Assembly: GCA_015501585.1 (NCBI GenBank)
Contig: JADNRY010000133.1
Span: 1-64,000 of the forward strand
Length of the DNA stretch: 64,000 nucleotides
From: Rhodocollybia butyracea
Lineage: Eukaryota > Basidiomycota > Agaricomycetes > Agaricales > Omphalotaceae
Direction: 5' to 3'
Position numbers and translations under genes: made by a program. The notes beneath the pieces were generated by a model, which was not told the origin of the DNA, ran no database searches, and was given only the letters and a program-made list of their open reading frames with translations. How positions within the stretch are numbered: position 1 is the stretch's first letter; each line of letters starts with the position of its first letter. This document shows, piece after piece, positions 32,149 to 42,400 of this stretch.

Positions 32149-33069
32149 ATGTCAGGAAATCTACTGAATATACCGAGACTCCCAGATGAGAAACAGCTTG
32201 TTGGCAAAGAAAACTGGAGACCTTTTAAAAGGGAAATCTTATTTGCTATTCAATCGAAAGGCTTGGCAGGCTACCTCGATGGGACTATCACTAGACCAAC
32301 CCCTATGGTTACCTACCTGGGCCCAATCTACATATCACAGCAGACACCACTGTTCAGTCCAGTCCCACAATATGAGGAGTGGGAAGCCCGTGATAGGCTA
32401 GTTGCCGGAGCCATTGTATGAAACGCGGTTGACCCTACAGGACTGGGAATCGACAAGACAAAGAGAGCATCTGAAATCTGGAAAAATCTCATTAAACAAT
32501 TCAAAAAGAAAGATGAGCAGCACATTCACCTTGCTGATACTGCGCTTCGCTCCCAGAGATTCAACCTGTCCAAACAGACCATGGAGGACCACAAAAAGAA
32601 AATGCAAAACCTCCTGAAAAAGGTACATGACCTCGGAGGAAGTATCCCTGACCCACAGTTCTGTCTCATCCTCATCTCATCCATGCCCAGCAATTGGAAG
32701 CGAGACATGTGCACAGTCTCAGGAACATCAAGCGCAGATGCATTCATGTACCTTTGTACCCTCTGGCTCCAGAAGGAAGAGGATAGACTGGCAGAGGAAC
32801 AAGAGAACAAGAAAGTCAAGGCCCGTACCAACAGCGCACCAGAGACAGACCTGCATTCACTTGCCACATGGCTAGGAAATGCTGGGCAAAGGGTGGTGGC
32901 ATGGAGGGACAAGCCAAAACAGGGACAAGCGAACAGAGGAAAAATGGGGCCAAGTGTAAAAGTTGTTACAACAGAGGACACCAAACCCAATGCTAGCATG
33001 CCCATGGCAACCTATTATGTCCTGTCAGTAAATGCCATGGACTCCTTGAGCCATATCATCCCATTCTGA
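32149..33069 (+). pseudogene. copia Gag (UBN2-like), one internal stop
   Basis: Starts at ATG 32149 (MSGNLLNIPRLPDEKQL, GKENWRPFKREI). The frame is open except for TGA at 32419-32421, after which NAVDPTGLGIDKTKRASEIW continues: the classical copia Gag/UBN2 region. The zinc knuckle is in the neighbouring frame near 32945-32985 (CKSCYNRGHQTQC), so a one-base frameshift lies just before it; the printed end of the frame at 33069 is an artefact of that. Gag forms the virus-like particle of the element. Confidence 0.8.
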
Positions 33070-33107
33070 AGGCTACAGGTCAGCGAAAGGAGGAAAGCCA
33101 GGATGTA

Positions 33108-33480
33108 CATCAGGAAAAGCCGTTTTTGCCTAGGTGACCCCAGAGTGGCCTAAAGCAAACTAGGTGACCTATGAATCCTATGGCATCCTATGAATTTGGG
33201 CTCATCCCTTGCCAGTCAAGGCTCTTGAGGATTCCCTAGGCAAGCCTAGGTTTGCCCAGGTTTGCCCAGGTGCTCCTGGGGAACACCTGGGGAACACCTG
33301 GGCAAACCTGGGCAAACCTAGGCTTGCCCTGGGTTTGCCTAGGATACCCTAGGGAATCCTCAAGAGCCTTGATTGGCAAGGGACGAGCCCAAATTCCTAG
33401 GATGCCATAGGATTCATAGGTCACCTAGTTTGCTTTAGGCCACTCTGGGGTCACCTAGGCAAAAACGGCTTTTCCTGATG
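33108..33480. mobile_element. palindromic MITE, 373 bp
   Basis: Nearly the whole element is an inverted repeat: CATCAGGAAAAGCCGTTTTT at one end and its reverse complement at the other, arms of ~170 bp meeting near 33295 around CCTGGGGAACACC. The flanks are TA on both sides (GATGTA can also be read on both sides). It sits between copia Gag and protease; without it and one flank copy the copia reading frame continues as SQDVDKDVL. No coding capacity. Confidence 0.85.
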
Positions 33481-33482
33481 TA

Positions 33483-34456
33483 GATAAAGACGTACTTAGC
33501 TATGCGACTGTTGACCTCAAAGACTGTGCCATATGCAAGGGAACAACATCCCTATACTTGCCTCCTGCTCCCGTAACTCAGACTTTTCTTGACTCGGGCA
33601 CATCAGAGCACTGTTGGGTGCATAAATCAGACTTCATCGAATATACTGAGGTACATGGCCAAGGTGGTAATAGTGCCATATCTGGCGACACGGGGAAATT
33701 CCAGATACTTGGAGTAGGGACGGTACAATTTGTCATGCGTGTAGATGGAGACGAAAGAATAGTGAAGCTCCAGGGCGCAAAGCACACGCCATTGTTTGCC
33801 CACAACCTCATATCACTGTCAACCCTCGATTGTAAAAGAATGAGAGGCACCTGGGGAGACGGCGCAATGATTGTGAAGTCCCCCACAGGGGAGGGAGTGA
33901 TACATGGGTATGGCAAAGCAAAGATGTATGAGGTGGAGATACTGGAGTCAGGGAAAACAGATGTCAATTGCTTGTGCAAGAGAGATAGGCCAACCAATAT
34001 ACTCACCTGGCACAGGAGACTAGGGCACGTAGCACTGATCCAATGGATACTACGTGTGGCCAACCGGAACCTCGTCAATGGACTGAATATCACCAAAAGC
34101 GAGGCAACTGGTATGTGCGAGGATTGCTTATATGGAACAGCAAAGAGACAACCATACTCATGCATGAGAGTGAAGTACTCCAGTGTGTGCATGTAGACCT
34201 ATTCAGACCTGCGAGAATGCAGACACGTGGAGTTTGCAGCTACCTCTTACTCTGCACAGACGGAAAATCCTCCTTCCGAGTACTGTTCTACCTGAATAAT
34301 AAATGCAAAGAGATGGGCGTGAAATGCTTACACGAGTACTGCACAATGGCGGAGAAGCAGACGGGGAAGAAACTGAGGACAATACACATAGATGGCGGCA
34401 GAGAGTTGAACAATGGGGCCATAGACAAGTACTGGGCGGAGAATGGCATACTCCAT
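33483..34456 (+). pseudogene. copia protease, pre-integrase zinc region and integrase start (truncated)
   Basis: Protease: TFLDSGTSEHCWVHKSDFIE with D-S-G at about 33592. GAG-pre-integrase region: NILTWHRRLGHVALI and CEDCLYGTAKRQPY (H..C..C). After a shift to another frame near 34130, the integrase core starts with VHVDLFRPARMQTRG (first catalytic Asp) and IHIDGGRELNNGAIDKYWAENGI (second Asp). The element breaks off in this motif at 34456 where the GTTGACTTGAG repeat begins. RT and RNase H are not in the window. Confidence 0.83.
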
Positions 34457-34700
34457 CAGGAAAAGTCTAAAATCCTTGAGTTGACTTGAGTTGACTTGAG
34501 TATTTATCCTGACTTCAGGTTGACTTGAGCTAACCTGAGACTTGAGTTAACTTGAGTACATATGCCAACTTCAGGTTGACTTGAGTTAACCTGAGTTGGC
34601 ATGAGTATAAAGCCTATTCAAGCCTCAACTTCAGGTTGACTTGAGTTAACTGTGACTGAGTTAGCTTGAGTTAACCTGAGTATAAGGCCCCAACTTATAA
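34457..34700. repeat. GTTGACTTGAGTTAAC repeat block (copy 2)
   Basis: Starts GGAAAAGTCTAAAAT, as copy 1 does at 20739, and continues with the same TTGACTTGAGTTAAC words. It interrupts the copia integrase at a clean boundary. The other end is not defined. Confidence 0.7.
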
Positions 34701-35214
34701 CTAATTCAACAAACATGGATAATTCAAAGGCCCATTAGCATAACATAACTGTTGTAAACTAATGGGAGCTTTAAGAGGGCTCTGAGTAGAAATTCAGGGG
34801 CTGTGATGTGACTGAATTTTTATTCCATCATTACCAAAAAAAAACCAGGAATGTTCCTGGTTTTTGGGTGCCAAAGTGCCATATCCTGGAGATGATAGCC
34901 AGTCTGATTCCTTTCTATGTAGTAGTAAAATGTGTTTCCTAGTCTATCAACAACAAAGCCTTTGATTACAGCTGTAGCTTTGGATGTATTGGGGTCTGGA
35001 AGGAGGGATGACTCTGAAGAAGTAGGACTGTAGAAAGCACTGGAACTGTGTGCATTTTCAGTGCTTGTACAATGTGCAAATACAAGTACTGGACAAACAT
35101 TTAGTATACAGGCTAGTGCTTGCACAGTATCCCATAAATTGTACAGCATGTAATAGAAGCTTGTAATAAGTATGTGGGTATTGTTTGTATAGCTCTTTGT
35201 AAACACTGTCAAGG
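34701..35214. other. non-repeat flank of the minisatellite
   Basis: A minus frame that runs through the minisatellite continues here to a stop at 34820 and reads coding-like text (FVVDRLGNTFYYYIERNQTG). It may be the end of an unrecognised transposon protein. No other feature seen. Confidence 0.3.
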
Positions 35215-35880
35215 CATACCATGCTTGTATAGGCATTGTACATCCATACAGAGCATGTACAGGCGATGTGCACACGTGCAGAGCTTGTACAAGCGTCGTG
35301 CACGCATACAAAGCATGTACAAGCTTTGTGCGTGCACACAACACTTGTACAAGCTCTGTACGCGTGTACAATGCTTGTATGAGCTCTGCATGCGTGTACA
35401 ACGCTTGTACCAGCTCTGAACGCGTGCAAGATGCTTGTACAGGCTCTACACGCGTGCACGACGCTTTTACAAGTGCTGTACACGCGTACGACGCTTGTAC
35501 GAGCTCTACACGCGTGCACGACGCTCGTACAAGCACCGTACACGTGTACAACGCTTGTACCAGCTCTGTACACGTGTAAGACGCCTGTACGAGCTCTGAA
35601 CGCGTGCACGACGCTTTTACGAGCGCTGTACACGTGTACGACGCTTGTTCAAGCTCTATACGCGTGCACCTGCTCTGCATGTTCATACAAGCTTTTTACA
35701 AGCTCTGCACGCGTGCACGGCGCTTGTTCAACCTCTGTACGCCTGTACAAGCTTTGTGTGCGCGCACGACACTTACACGAGCTCTGTACACGTGTACGAC
35801 GCTTGTACGAGCTCTACACGCGTGCACGACGCTCATACAAGCTCTCTACGCGTGTACAATGCTTGTATGTCCATCGCTTG
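35215..35880. repeat. 30-bp minisatellite, about 22 units, CpG-rich
   Basis: The unit approximates AGCTCTGTACACGTGTACGA plus CGCTTGTACG. Units are most alike in the centre (35390-35640) and decay at both edges. Each unit carries self-complementary words (GTACACGTGTAC, ACGCGT, GAGCTC). As the unit length is a multiple of three and contains no stop, open frames run through on both strands (a 288-codon frame at 34820-35686 minus, 162 codons at 35431-35919 plus); I regard these as consequences of the repeat. Confidence 0.92.
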
Positions 35881-36329
35881 AGAAATCTTGCTGAAACAAA
35901 GAAACTTGATACATCTTGAAAACTTGTCTGTTGTTGAAGACATTGCAGGAAACAGGCTGTTGAGTCTCCGAAGATTTGAACTACAACTTGAAGACTTGGT
36001 AATTTTCTGCGGTTATGTTTTGGTTCTGTGGATGGCCCTAGCTTTGATAACCAGTGCTTCATTCCAAACATTCTTGAGCATTGAAACGGCGGAAAGGCAG
36101 GCTGAGGAAGAGAAAACGAAACGAAAAACAAACCGACTTGAAGAAACGTGACTCTATTTTCGCCAAGCGCTCAGCGGAGTCAGCTCAATATTACCAACGC
36201 ATCGACGCGTCGACAGGCGGTACTGTCAGTAAATTCTTATCTATCAACGGTCCCAGAGAATTCTTTCGTATATACTGTAATATCTGAAGAAGAGCCACTA
36301 GACCCTACGCTCCTGGGCCGCGGGCCGCG
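35881..36329. other. no recognised gene
   Basis: Unique sequence between the minisatellite and the CACTA-end homology. Confidence 0.35.
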
Positions 36330-38362
36330 CAATAGCACAGCCACATCAATTTTCAACGTTGCCACGTCACAACGTAACTATGGCTCTTCTTCAACTACGA
36401 TCATGTCCTCTTGTCTATAATCACGCCGCTCCTGGACGAAGCCTCTTGTTAAAGTTATAGTTGGATATTTACTATTATTCAAGTGTCCATGCGGTGCTTC
36501 ACATACATGTCCAACCAAAAAGTACAAGGTTTAGAGATACTTGCACCAAAGAATTTGTCGGCATTGGCGTTGATCAAAGGTACGTCTGCAAGTATTAATA
36601 TGAGAAATACGTTGTCTAATGCTATGATAGAACTCATCTCCTCTGTCTCATCACACGACTTCGACTTTGCAGCCCGGAATTTTGCCATAATGCTCAGCTC
36701 TCTTTGACGTCCTCTTGGGCGCCGTCTTCTTGTCAAAATTACCTACAACAAACACGTAGTTCCCAACTGAGTGTTTTCGTTTAGACGCCATGGATATTAT
36801 TACACTGACTACCTTTCTCGGAACGTCACCGTCACTTCTGCTCAAGCTTCTACGCGATAACCAAACGGAGGGAATATTCGTATCCATATAAAGCGTTGAC
36901 GGTACAGGACCGCAGCCCTCAAACGCAGCTTGGTGTCATCCCCTCGATCCATGGCATAAGTACCTAGGCCAGCGTAATTGTTCCTTTTAATACCGAGCCA
37001 CCATAGGGTGATGCATCGACCAGATTTTTGAGTAAGTTCCCCATATCTCTCTTTTCCATTGCAGCTTTAACTAACCGCAATGTCCGTTCGGCAAGGGACC
37101 CACCGTTGACATCAGCTGCGTGGTCGGAACATTGCTCGCCCTCAAACCCCGCAGTTGTGCATGCCCGCCCGCTTCAGATCCTCTTCCTCTCCCTTCTCTT
37201 GCTCCCCTGTCTCTTTTGTTCCTCTGGCAAACTTGCTCGCGGTTGGATTGTCTTGACATAGTGCCAGCCGCTCGAGTCCCAACAGTCGCCCCTGGTCCCC
37301 CAGCTCAACATCCAGCCTCTATGCGTGACAGGCAGGGAAATGCCATGGCAAGTAATGTGCGGTGAGCCCAGGTGTAAGTTGCGCTTCTCATGCATTCGTT
37401 GCCAATGATTTACCCCTTTGAGGTCTGACCGACAATCATTGTTGTGCAAGTGCTTGTTCAGCAGTAAGTACTTCACGCTTCTCATCCACGGTTCTTCTAT
37501 ACTGATTTAGTTGTCTGAGGTCTGACCACTGACAACGTCACTGTTTCTACCTGTAGTACATAGAATAACATAAACCTTTTTCACTACCTACAGGGAACCG
37601 AAACATCGAGTAAGTCGTTTTATATCCCGTTTTTCTTTGACCGGTTGTTACTTGGTTGAGGACAAACATTCGCTGCGCTGGTAAGTATTTTGGCGTAACA
37701 CCAAAGAAACTTTGCTTAGAGGGAATTGGGGATACGTAGTAGTGGTTGACATGTAGTAATTTGTAAATATCCCTTTATTACTTTGCAAGACCCTTCAGAA
37801 GCAGTTGAAAACCATTGTGTAAGACACTCCAAGTGATTGTTGTATACAGTCAAGATGATTGCCCAAGGCAGTTCAAATGATTGTTTCAAACACTCACTGT
37901 GATTGCTGAACAATCCAAATGATTGTCTCAAGACACTGTGACCCATTTCCAAAAACAATCATTTTGAGTGTCCTAAACAGTCAATTTGAGTGTTTCATGC
38001 CATCATTTAGAGTGTTTTTTACAATCATTTAGATAGTGTAGAACTGTTATATAGAGTGCTTCAGACTATCATATTGAAAGGCTAGGACAATCATTGAAAG
38101 TAGTTCAGACAACCTATAAGAGTGATTTAGACAATCATTAAGATTGGTTCAAACAATCAAGATAAAGGTATAAGACAATCCTTTTGAGTAGACTGGACAA
38201 TCATTAAGATTGGTTCAAACAATCATTATAAAGGTATAAGACAATCTCTTTGATTAAACTGGACAATCAGTAAGAATGGTTCAGACAATCAGTATGAGTG
38301 CAAGACAATCATTTAGATTGTGTTTTGGACAATCAAATCAATTGTTTTTCCTTCCCGTAGTG
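36330..38362. mobile_element. CACTA-like element, right-terminal region (copy B)
   Basis: Homologous to 17303-19917 (see copy A). Ends TTTTTCCTTCCCGTAGTG at 38362, matching in reverse the left terminus at 24390. 37790-38345 is the ACAATCATT subterminal field. Open frames here are short and not recognised. Confidence 0.68.
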
Positions 38363-38471
38363 TAGCGGCATTGACTATTTTTGTGTAATCATCCTGCGAC
38401 AAGGATTTTATCCTTCCGTCAGCCTGATCAAGGGGGACAGTGTAATCTGAGTCTGATGCAGTGTCAGACAT
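38363..38471 (-). pseudogene. N-terminal gene fragment cut by the CACTA end
   Basis: From ATG at 38471 the minus strand reads MSDTASDSDYTVPLDQADGR and continues in frame to the CACTA terminus at 38362. An acidic, plausible protein start with no recognisable family. If real, the gene was interrupted by the insertion. Confidence 0.35.
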
Positions 38472-39423
38472 CGAGCAGAAAGATGAGTGGATCACAAAAA
38501 AAACTGTGTTCAAGCTGGGGTTTTTAAAGCAAATTATGGCTGTGTTTCGATTCGTGAAATCGACATGGCGCAATAAGGCTGTGGAGCAAAACAAGGATAG
38601 TCAGTGCCCAAACTGCTGTATTTCCATTAATGGTTGCAATGGAGCAGCGGCTTGGCGTGTTGTATTTCCATAGATAGTCGGTGGCCGATGTTTCCAGTTG
38701 CCGTTAATGGTCCGCTTGGACTTGGGTTGAAGCAGGCTGGCACTTTTAGTTTGCAGTGAGCTGTATTCAGTGATCTCTATTTTTCTTGGTATGTAGATTT
38801 GCACGTCACTATACAGTACTTGTGTACGCAGTTGGCTCTATGTGCTGGGGTGAATCACTTAAGCCCGCCACAGCAGAGTGAGTTGCATGCATATGGCGCA
38901 ATGTGCCTTGCGCGCGTGTGCCAGCTGCTCCTCAATGGCACTGCACCGGTTTTCCTTCCAGACTTCCTTCCCTACATAGTTGGCGCCTGGTAGCACTGCT
39001 GTATTTCCATTAATGGAGCGGCTGCCGCTGCTAAGTTTTAGTTGTTACAGTGGTGTCATAATGTGCAATTTTATTCCAAGATATCACGCAATTTTGGTGG
39101 AAGAGCATGACAATCTCAAGGAAACTGCTACTCGAGTCTGTGTACACGTCCCTGGCTCAAGAGGTTGTTACAACTGCACAGGATACTCCACAAGCCGGCG
39201 GGAGTACCTGTACCCTCAGACCTGTTACACGTTGCAGGCCGGGTGTGCGGCAGATTATCTGAACACACTGAAGCAGTGGCTGCCAACACTAAAACAATGA
39301 GTCAAGACAAGATAGAAGTCACGTTATGAGCACGTGGTCGTGAAGCATGCTTACAGTCAGGACTTTCCGTTCGTTAAGCCACTGTAGGTGTTGTATTTTA
39401 TCTGTGCTGGACACGTCTTCATG
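38472..39423. other. no recognised gene; short repeated motif
   Basis: GCTGTATTTCCATTAATGG occurs at about 38621 and 38999, with a degenerate third version near 38662-38720. May relate to the end of the neighbouring Helitron, whose 3' terminus should fall here, but I could not fix a CTRR end with hairpin. Confidence 0.35.
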
Positions 39424-42400
39424 CTACAGGTTGGAGCGCTGTGCAGGGTTTTCATAATACCATGATAAACTTTGTTTTGCATAATTATTTGTCGTCAATG
39501 CAAGGGCCTCTGTTCTGTCCAACTCTTGCCTTAGCTCCTGGGATATATGGTTCTTGATTTTATTCAAGTTAAATGGCCTCAAAATGCACAATCCTTTCAA
39601 AGAACGTACTCGTGATAGCATGACATAGGCACTTTGGATTGAACGACAGCTTGCCAGATCTATACATACAACATTAAGAGAGCGCCCCTGTGAGTTATGT
39701 GATGTGAATGCAAATGCTGGAATCAAAGGTAACTGGTGACGTGTTGCTGAATAGATTCTCTCAGAGTTGGGAAGACGGAATTTAAATGATTGGGAGGCTA
39801 GAGACAAAAGAACTCGATGAGGATGCTCTGCATCACTAGGTGTCCCTTTGAAACCTGGAAAATCTACTGTTGCGGACACTGCATATTTCTGGTTGGGTTG
39901 GCGCTCTTCATATTTCACAGAAACTAAAGTTCCAAGTGAACCTTTGGATAAACCAAGCTCAGTTGCAATATTTTCTGTACAAAAGACTGGCATACCCTGT
40001 ATGAGTGGAAGTTTACCTGCTAAATCTTGGGCTTGTTTTACAGGGACTCTCCATGCAGCTTCAGCAGCCACCCCCTTCAGTTCGCGTTGATTTTTACCAC
40101 GCCCCTGTATGTCTGTGGAGTGAAAGAATTGAAGGGTTGACCACTTGCATCTGCAAAAGCCTTTGCACATTTAAAGTTATGTGCATCCCGAGCAGCATTT
40201 GTATAGGTTATGAGTGGGCAAGCATTATCGGGGTTGGTGATCCATCTTCTAATATCTATTAGTGACTTAGTTTCTTCCGAGCAATTTGGGTTGGACAGAA
40301 CATAAAAATCCAGCAACTGCTTGTCTTGCCTTGTACAAGTACCTGTTCAGAGGCGACTAAGCAAGTCAATAAGAATATTATCCCCTTCTGACGCATTATC
40401 TCTGTAAGAACAACCACATGATTTATTTGATGCCAAGCTTGGATCCCTCTAACTTTATACTGAGTCGTTTGATTTAGTGCATTTAAATTATTAGAATTAT
40501 AACAACGAACAAGTTCATGATCAAATAACGGTGATGCGCCAGGAGGCGGGAGCTGAGCTGGATCACCACAGGTAACAATATTGAGTCTCCCAAAAGGGTG
40601 TTCTGTAATACCTTTCGCTATAGAGCAATACTCCGACAGCAAGCTCATGTCACTTGGATCCATAAAATATATCTCATCTACCACTAACGTTCTTACTGGA
40701 CCAAAACGCCGCTCTAGATCATTCCGGACCTTCTGTCCAGAATTAGTATCAGCTTTCATGTTTGCCCTTTTAACACGCAGAGCAGCTTCTGCATGTATTG
40801 TACAGCCGCCGATGTCACTTGCAACAACACCAGTTGGAGCCGTTAAACGAAATTCTTCTGTGCAATTTAGCTCCTGATGAAACTCTGTCCAAGCTTCAAA
40901 GATTCGTGATTTTCCTGTACCACCCGGCCCTGTTACAAGAAGGCGTAATGGTGGAAGCTGGGAATCACTGTCAATCTGTTTACCCACTGCATCGGCAAGA
41001 AGCAAGAAAGCCAAAATTTGACGCTCATTGAGACTATGTATTTTTACTAGTGCCATGGCAAGCTTCTGGTATGGTTTCAAAGAGTCCCAATGTTCTTCAG
41101 AGTTGGAATCACTTGGATGAAGCTTTAAGTACAGTGCCTTTGCTCGTTCAATTTCACTATTGATATTTGATGAAAATGGCAGTGGAACATGTAGAGAGGG
41201 TTCACGATGATGTTGAGTGATGTTCTTCTGAGCAGCTGCCTTCAAGCGGCTATTTATTATGTCTTCTTTTTGCTTAGCAATAGAAATTCGGGAAGCCATT
41301 GCTGCCTCTTTATCTTGAAAAGATGCAAGACTTGATGAATTAAGATCATTTGGTAGTATGGACACTTGAGTAACATTATAAAAACCCTGTGAGCTTGTAT
41401 TTTCAACAATGGAAGCTACGTCACCAGGCAGCTCATCTATTACTTCATTATCAAGTGAATTATAATCAACTTCTGTGTCCATTGCACTCTCCCATTCAGG
41501 ATCATATATGTCAGAGGCATCGTCAAAGGCATTAGTAGAACCTGGTAAGACACGACATAGTTCGGCTAGTCTTTTTCTTCTAATTGCAGCATAATCAAAC
41601 TTTGCATCTTTACTCTCATACTGAAGCTGCATATTTTCCATGATTTTAATATGAGTGTTTCCAGATGTAGAGGATTTCCAGCTGCTAAAAGCAGTGTCCC
41701 AAAGTTGGTTTGGAGCTTTCAGTGGTGAAGCACGGTCATCAGACCAAGGCTTGAACAAAGTAAGCATGGCTACTGCATACTTACTTTGGTCCTCTTCTTT
41801 ATCATTGCGGGGAATTGAGTAACCAACAAGAACTGGGATGCGGGGGTTTTCAGTCACAGTAACTTGCTTTAAACAGTGGGTTGCATATTGTGGATGGCCA
41901 GGTTGAAACTGTAAGTAAGTCTTTATTTGAGTTTCAGTTCGAGGAAGTTTATCTTTGGCAAAATTACACATTATATCCCAAGTGCACCACATCAATAATT
42001 CTGGTGGTCGGAAGAAAAAATCATTGAATAGAGAATTTCCTGTTGAAGAATGCTGATTTTTATCATTACTGACTTTAGGATCCATTAAGAAGATTAAAGA
42101 GTCGTCTTCATCGGGGCTAAGCTGCTGTTGTTCCGGCAGTCCTTCACAGACATTAACATCAGTAATGTTTTCATCAATGGATGTATAGTTATCATCAAAG
42201 ATATCTCGTGCAATTTCACGAAGCATACCCGACCAGTAAAATCTTGGGAATGCACGATTAGTGTAATGCGAAGGCTCCCCTAGAAGTGCAGTTGCCACTT
42301 GCTGACTGGATAACTCACGTTTTGCAATTAGCTTATTGGCAGTCTTGAGAAGTAGTTGTCGGCTTCTTTCTCCAGTATCAATCACACCATCAATGTCCAT

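Larger units (their letters stand above)
27569..34456 (+). mobile_element. Ty1/copia retrotransposon, 5' part, with nested insertions
   Basis: A 5' LTR (27569-27792 plus 32018-32095, ~302 bp once the nested transposon is removed) starts TGTTGGAG and ends CTCTAACA. Gag, protease, pre-integrase zinc region and the start of the integrase core follow. Integrase before RT is the copia order, and the RT is absent because the element is cut at about 34456 by the GTTGACTTGAG repeat. Two later insertions sit inside: the 4.2-kb TIR transposon in the LTR and a 373-bp palindromic MITE between Gag and protease. Confidence 0.82.

Noticed and set aside
35215..35880. CRISPR-like array
   Set aside because: Units are contiguous and diverged with no unique spacers, and the genome is eukaryotic.
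34820..35919. Long open frames (up to 288 codons) on both strands
   Set aside because: They follow from a stop-free 30-bp tandem repeat. Only the non-repeat end near 34820-35050 may be real coding sequence.
38620..39020. Helitron terminus based on the repeated GCTGTATTTCCATTAATGG
   Set aside because: Repeated near the expected 3' end but without a convincing hairpin plus CTRR.
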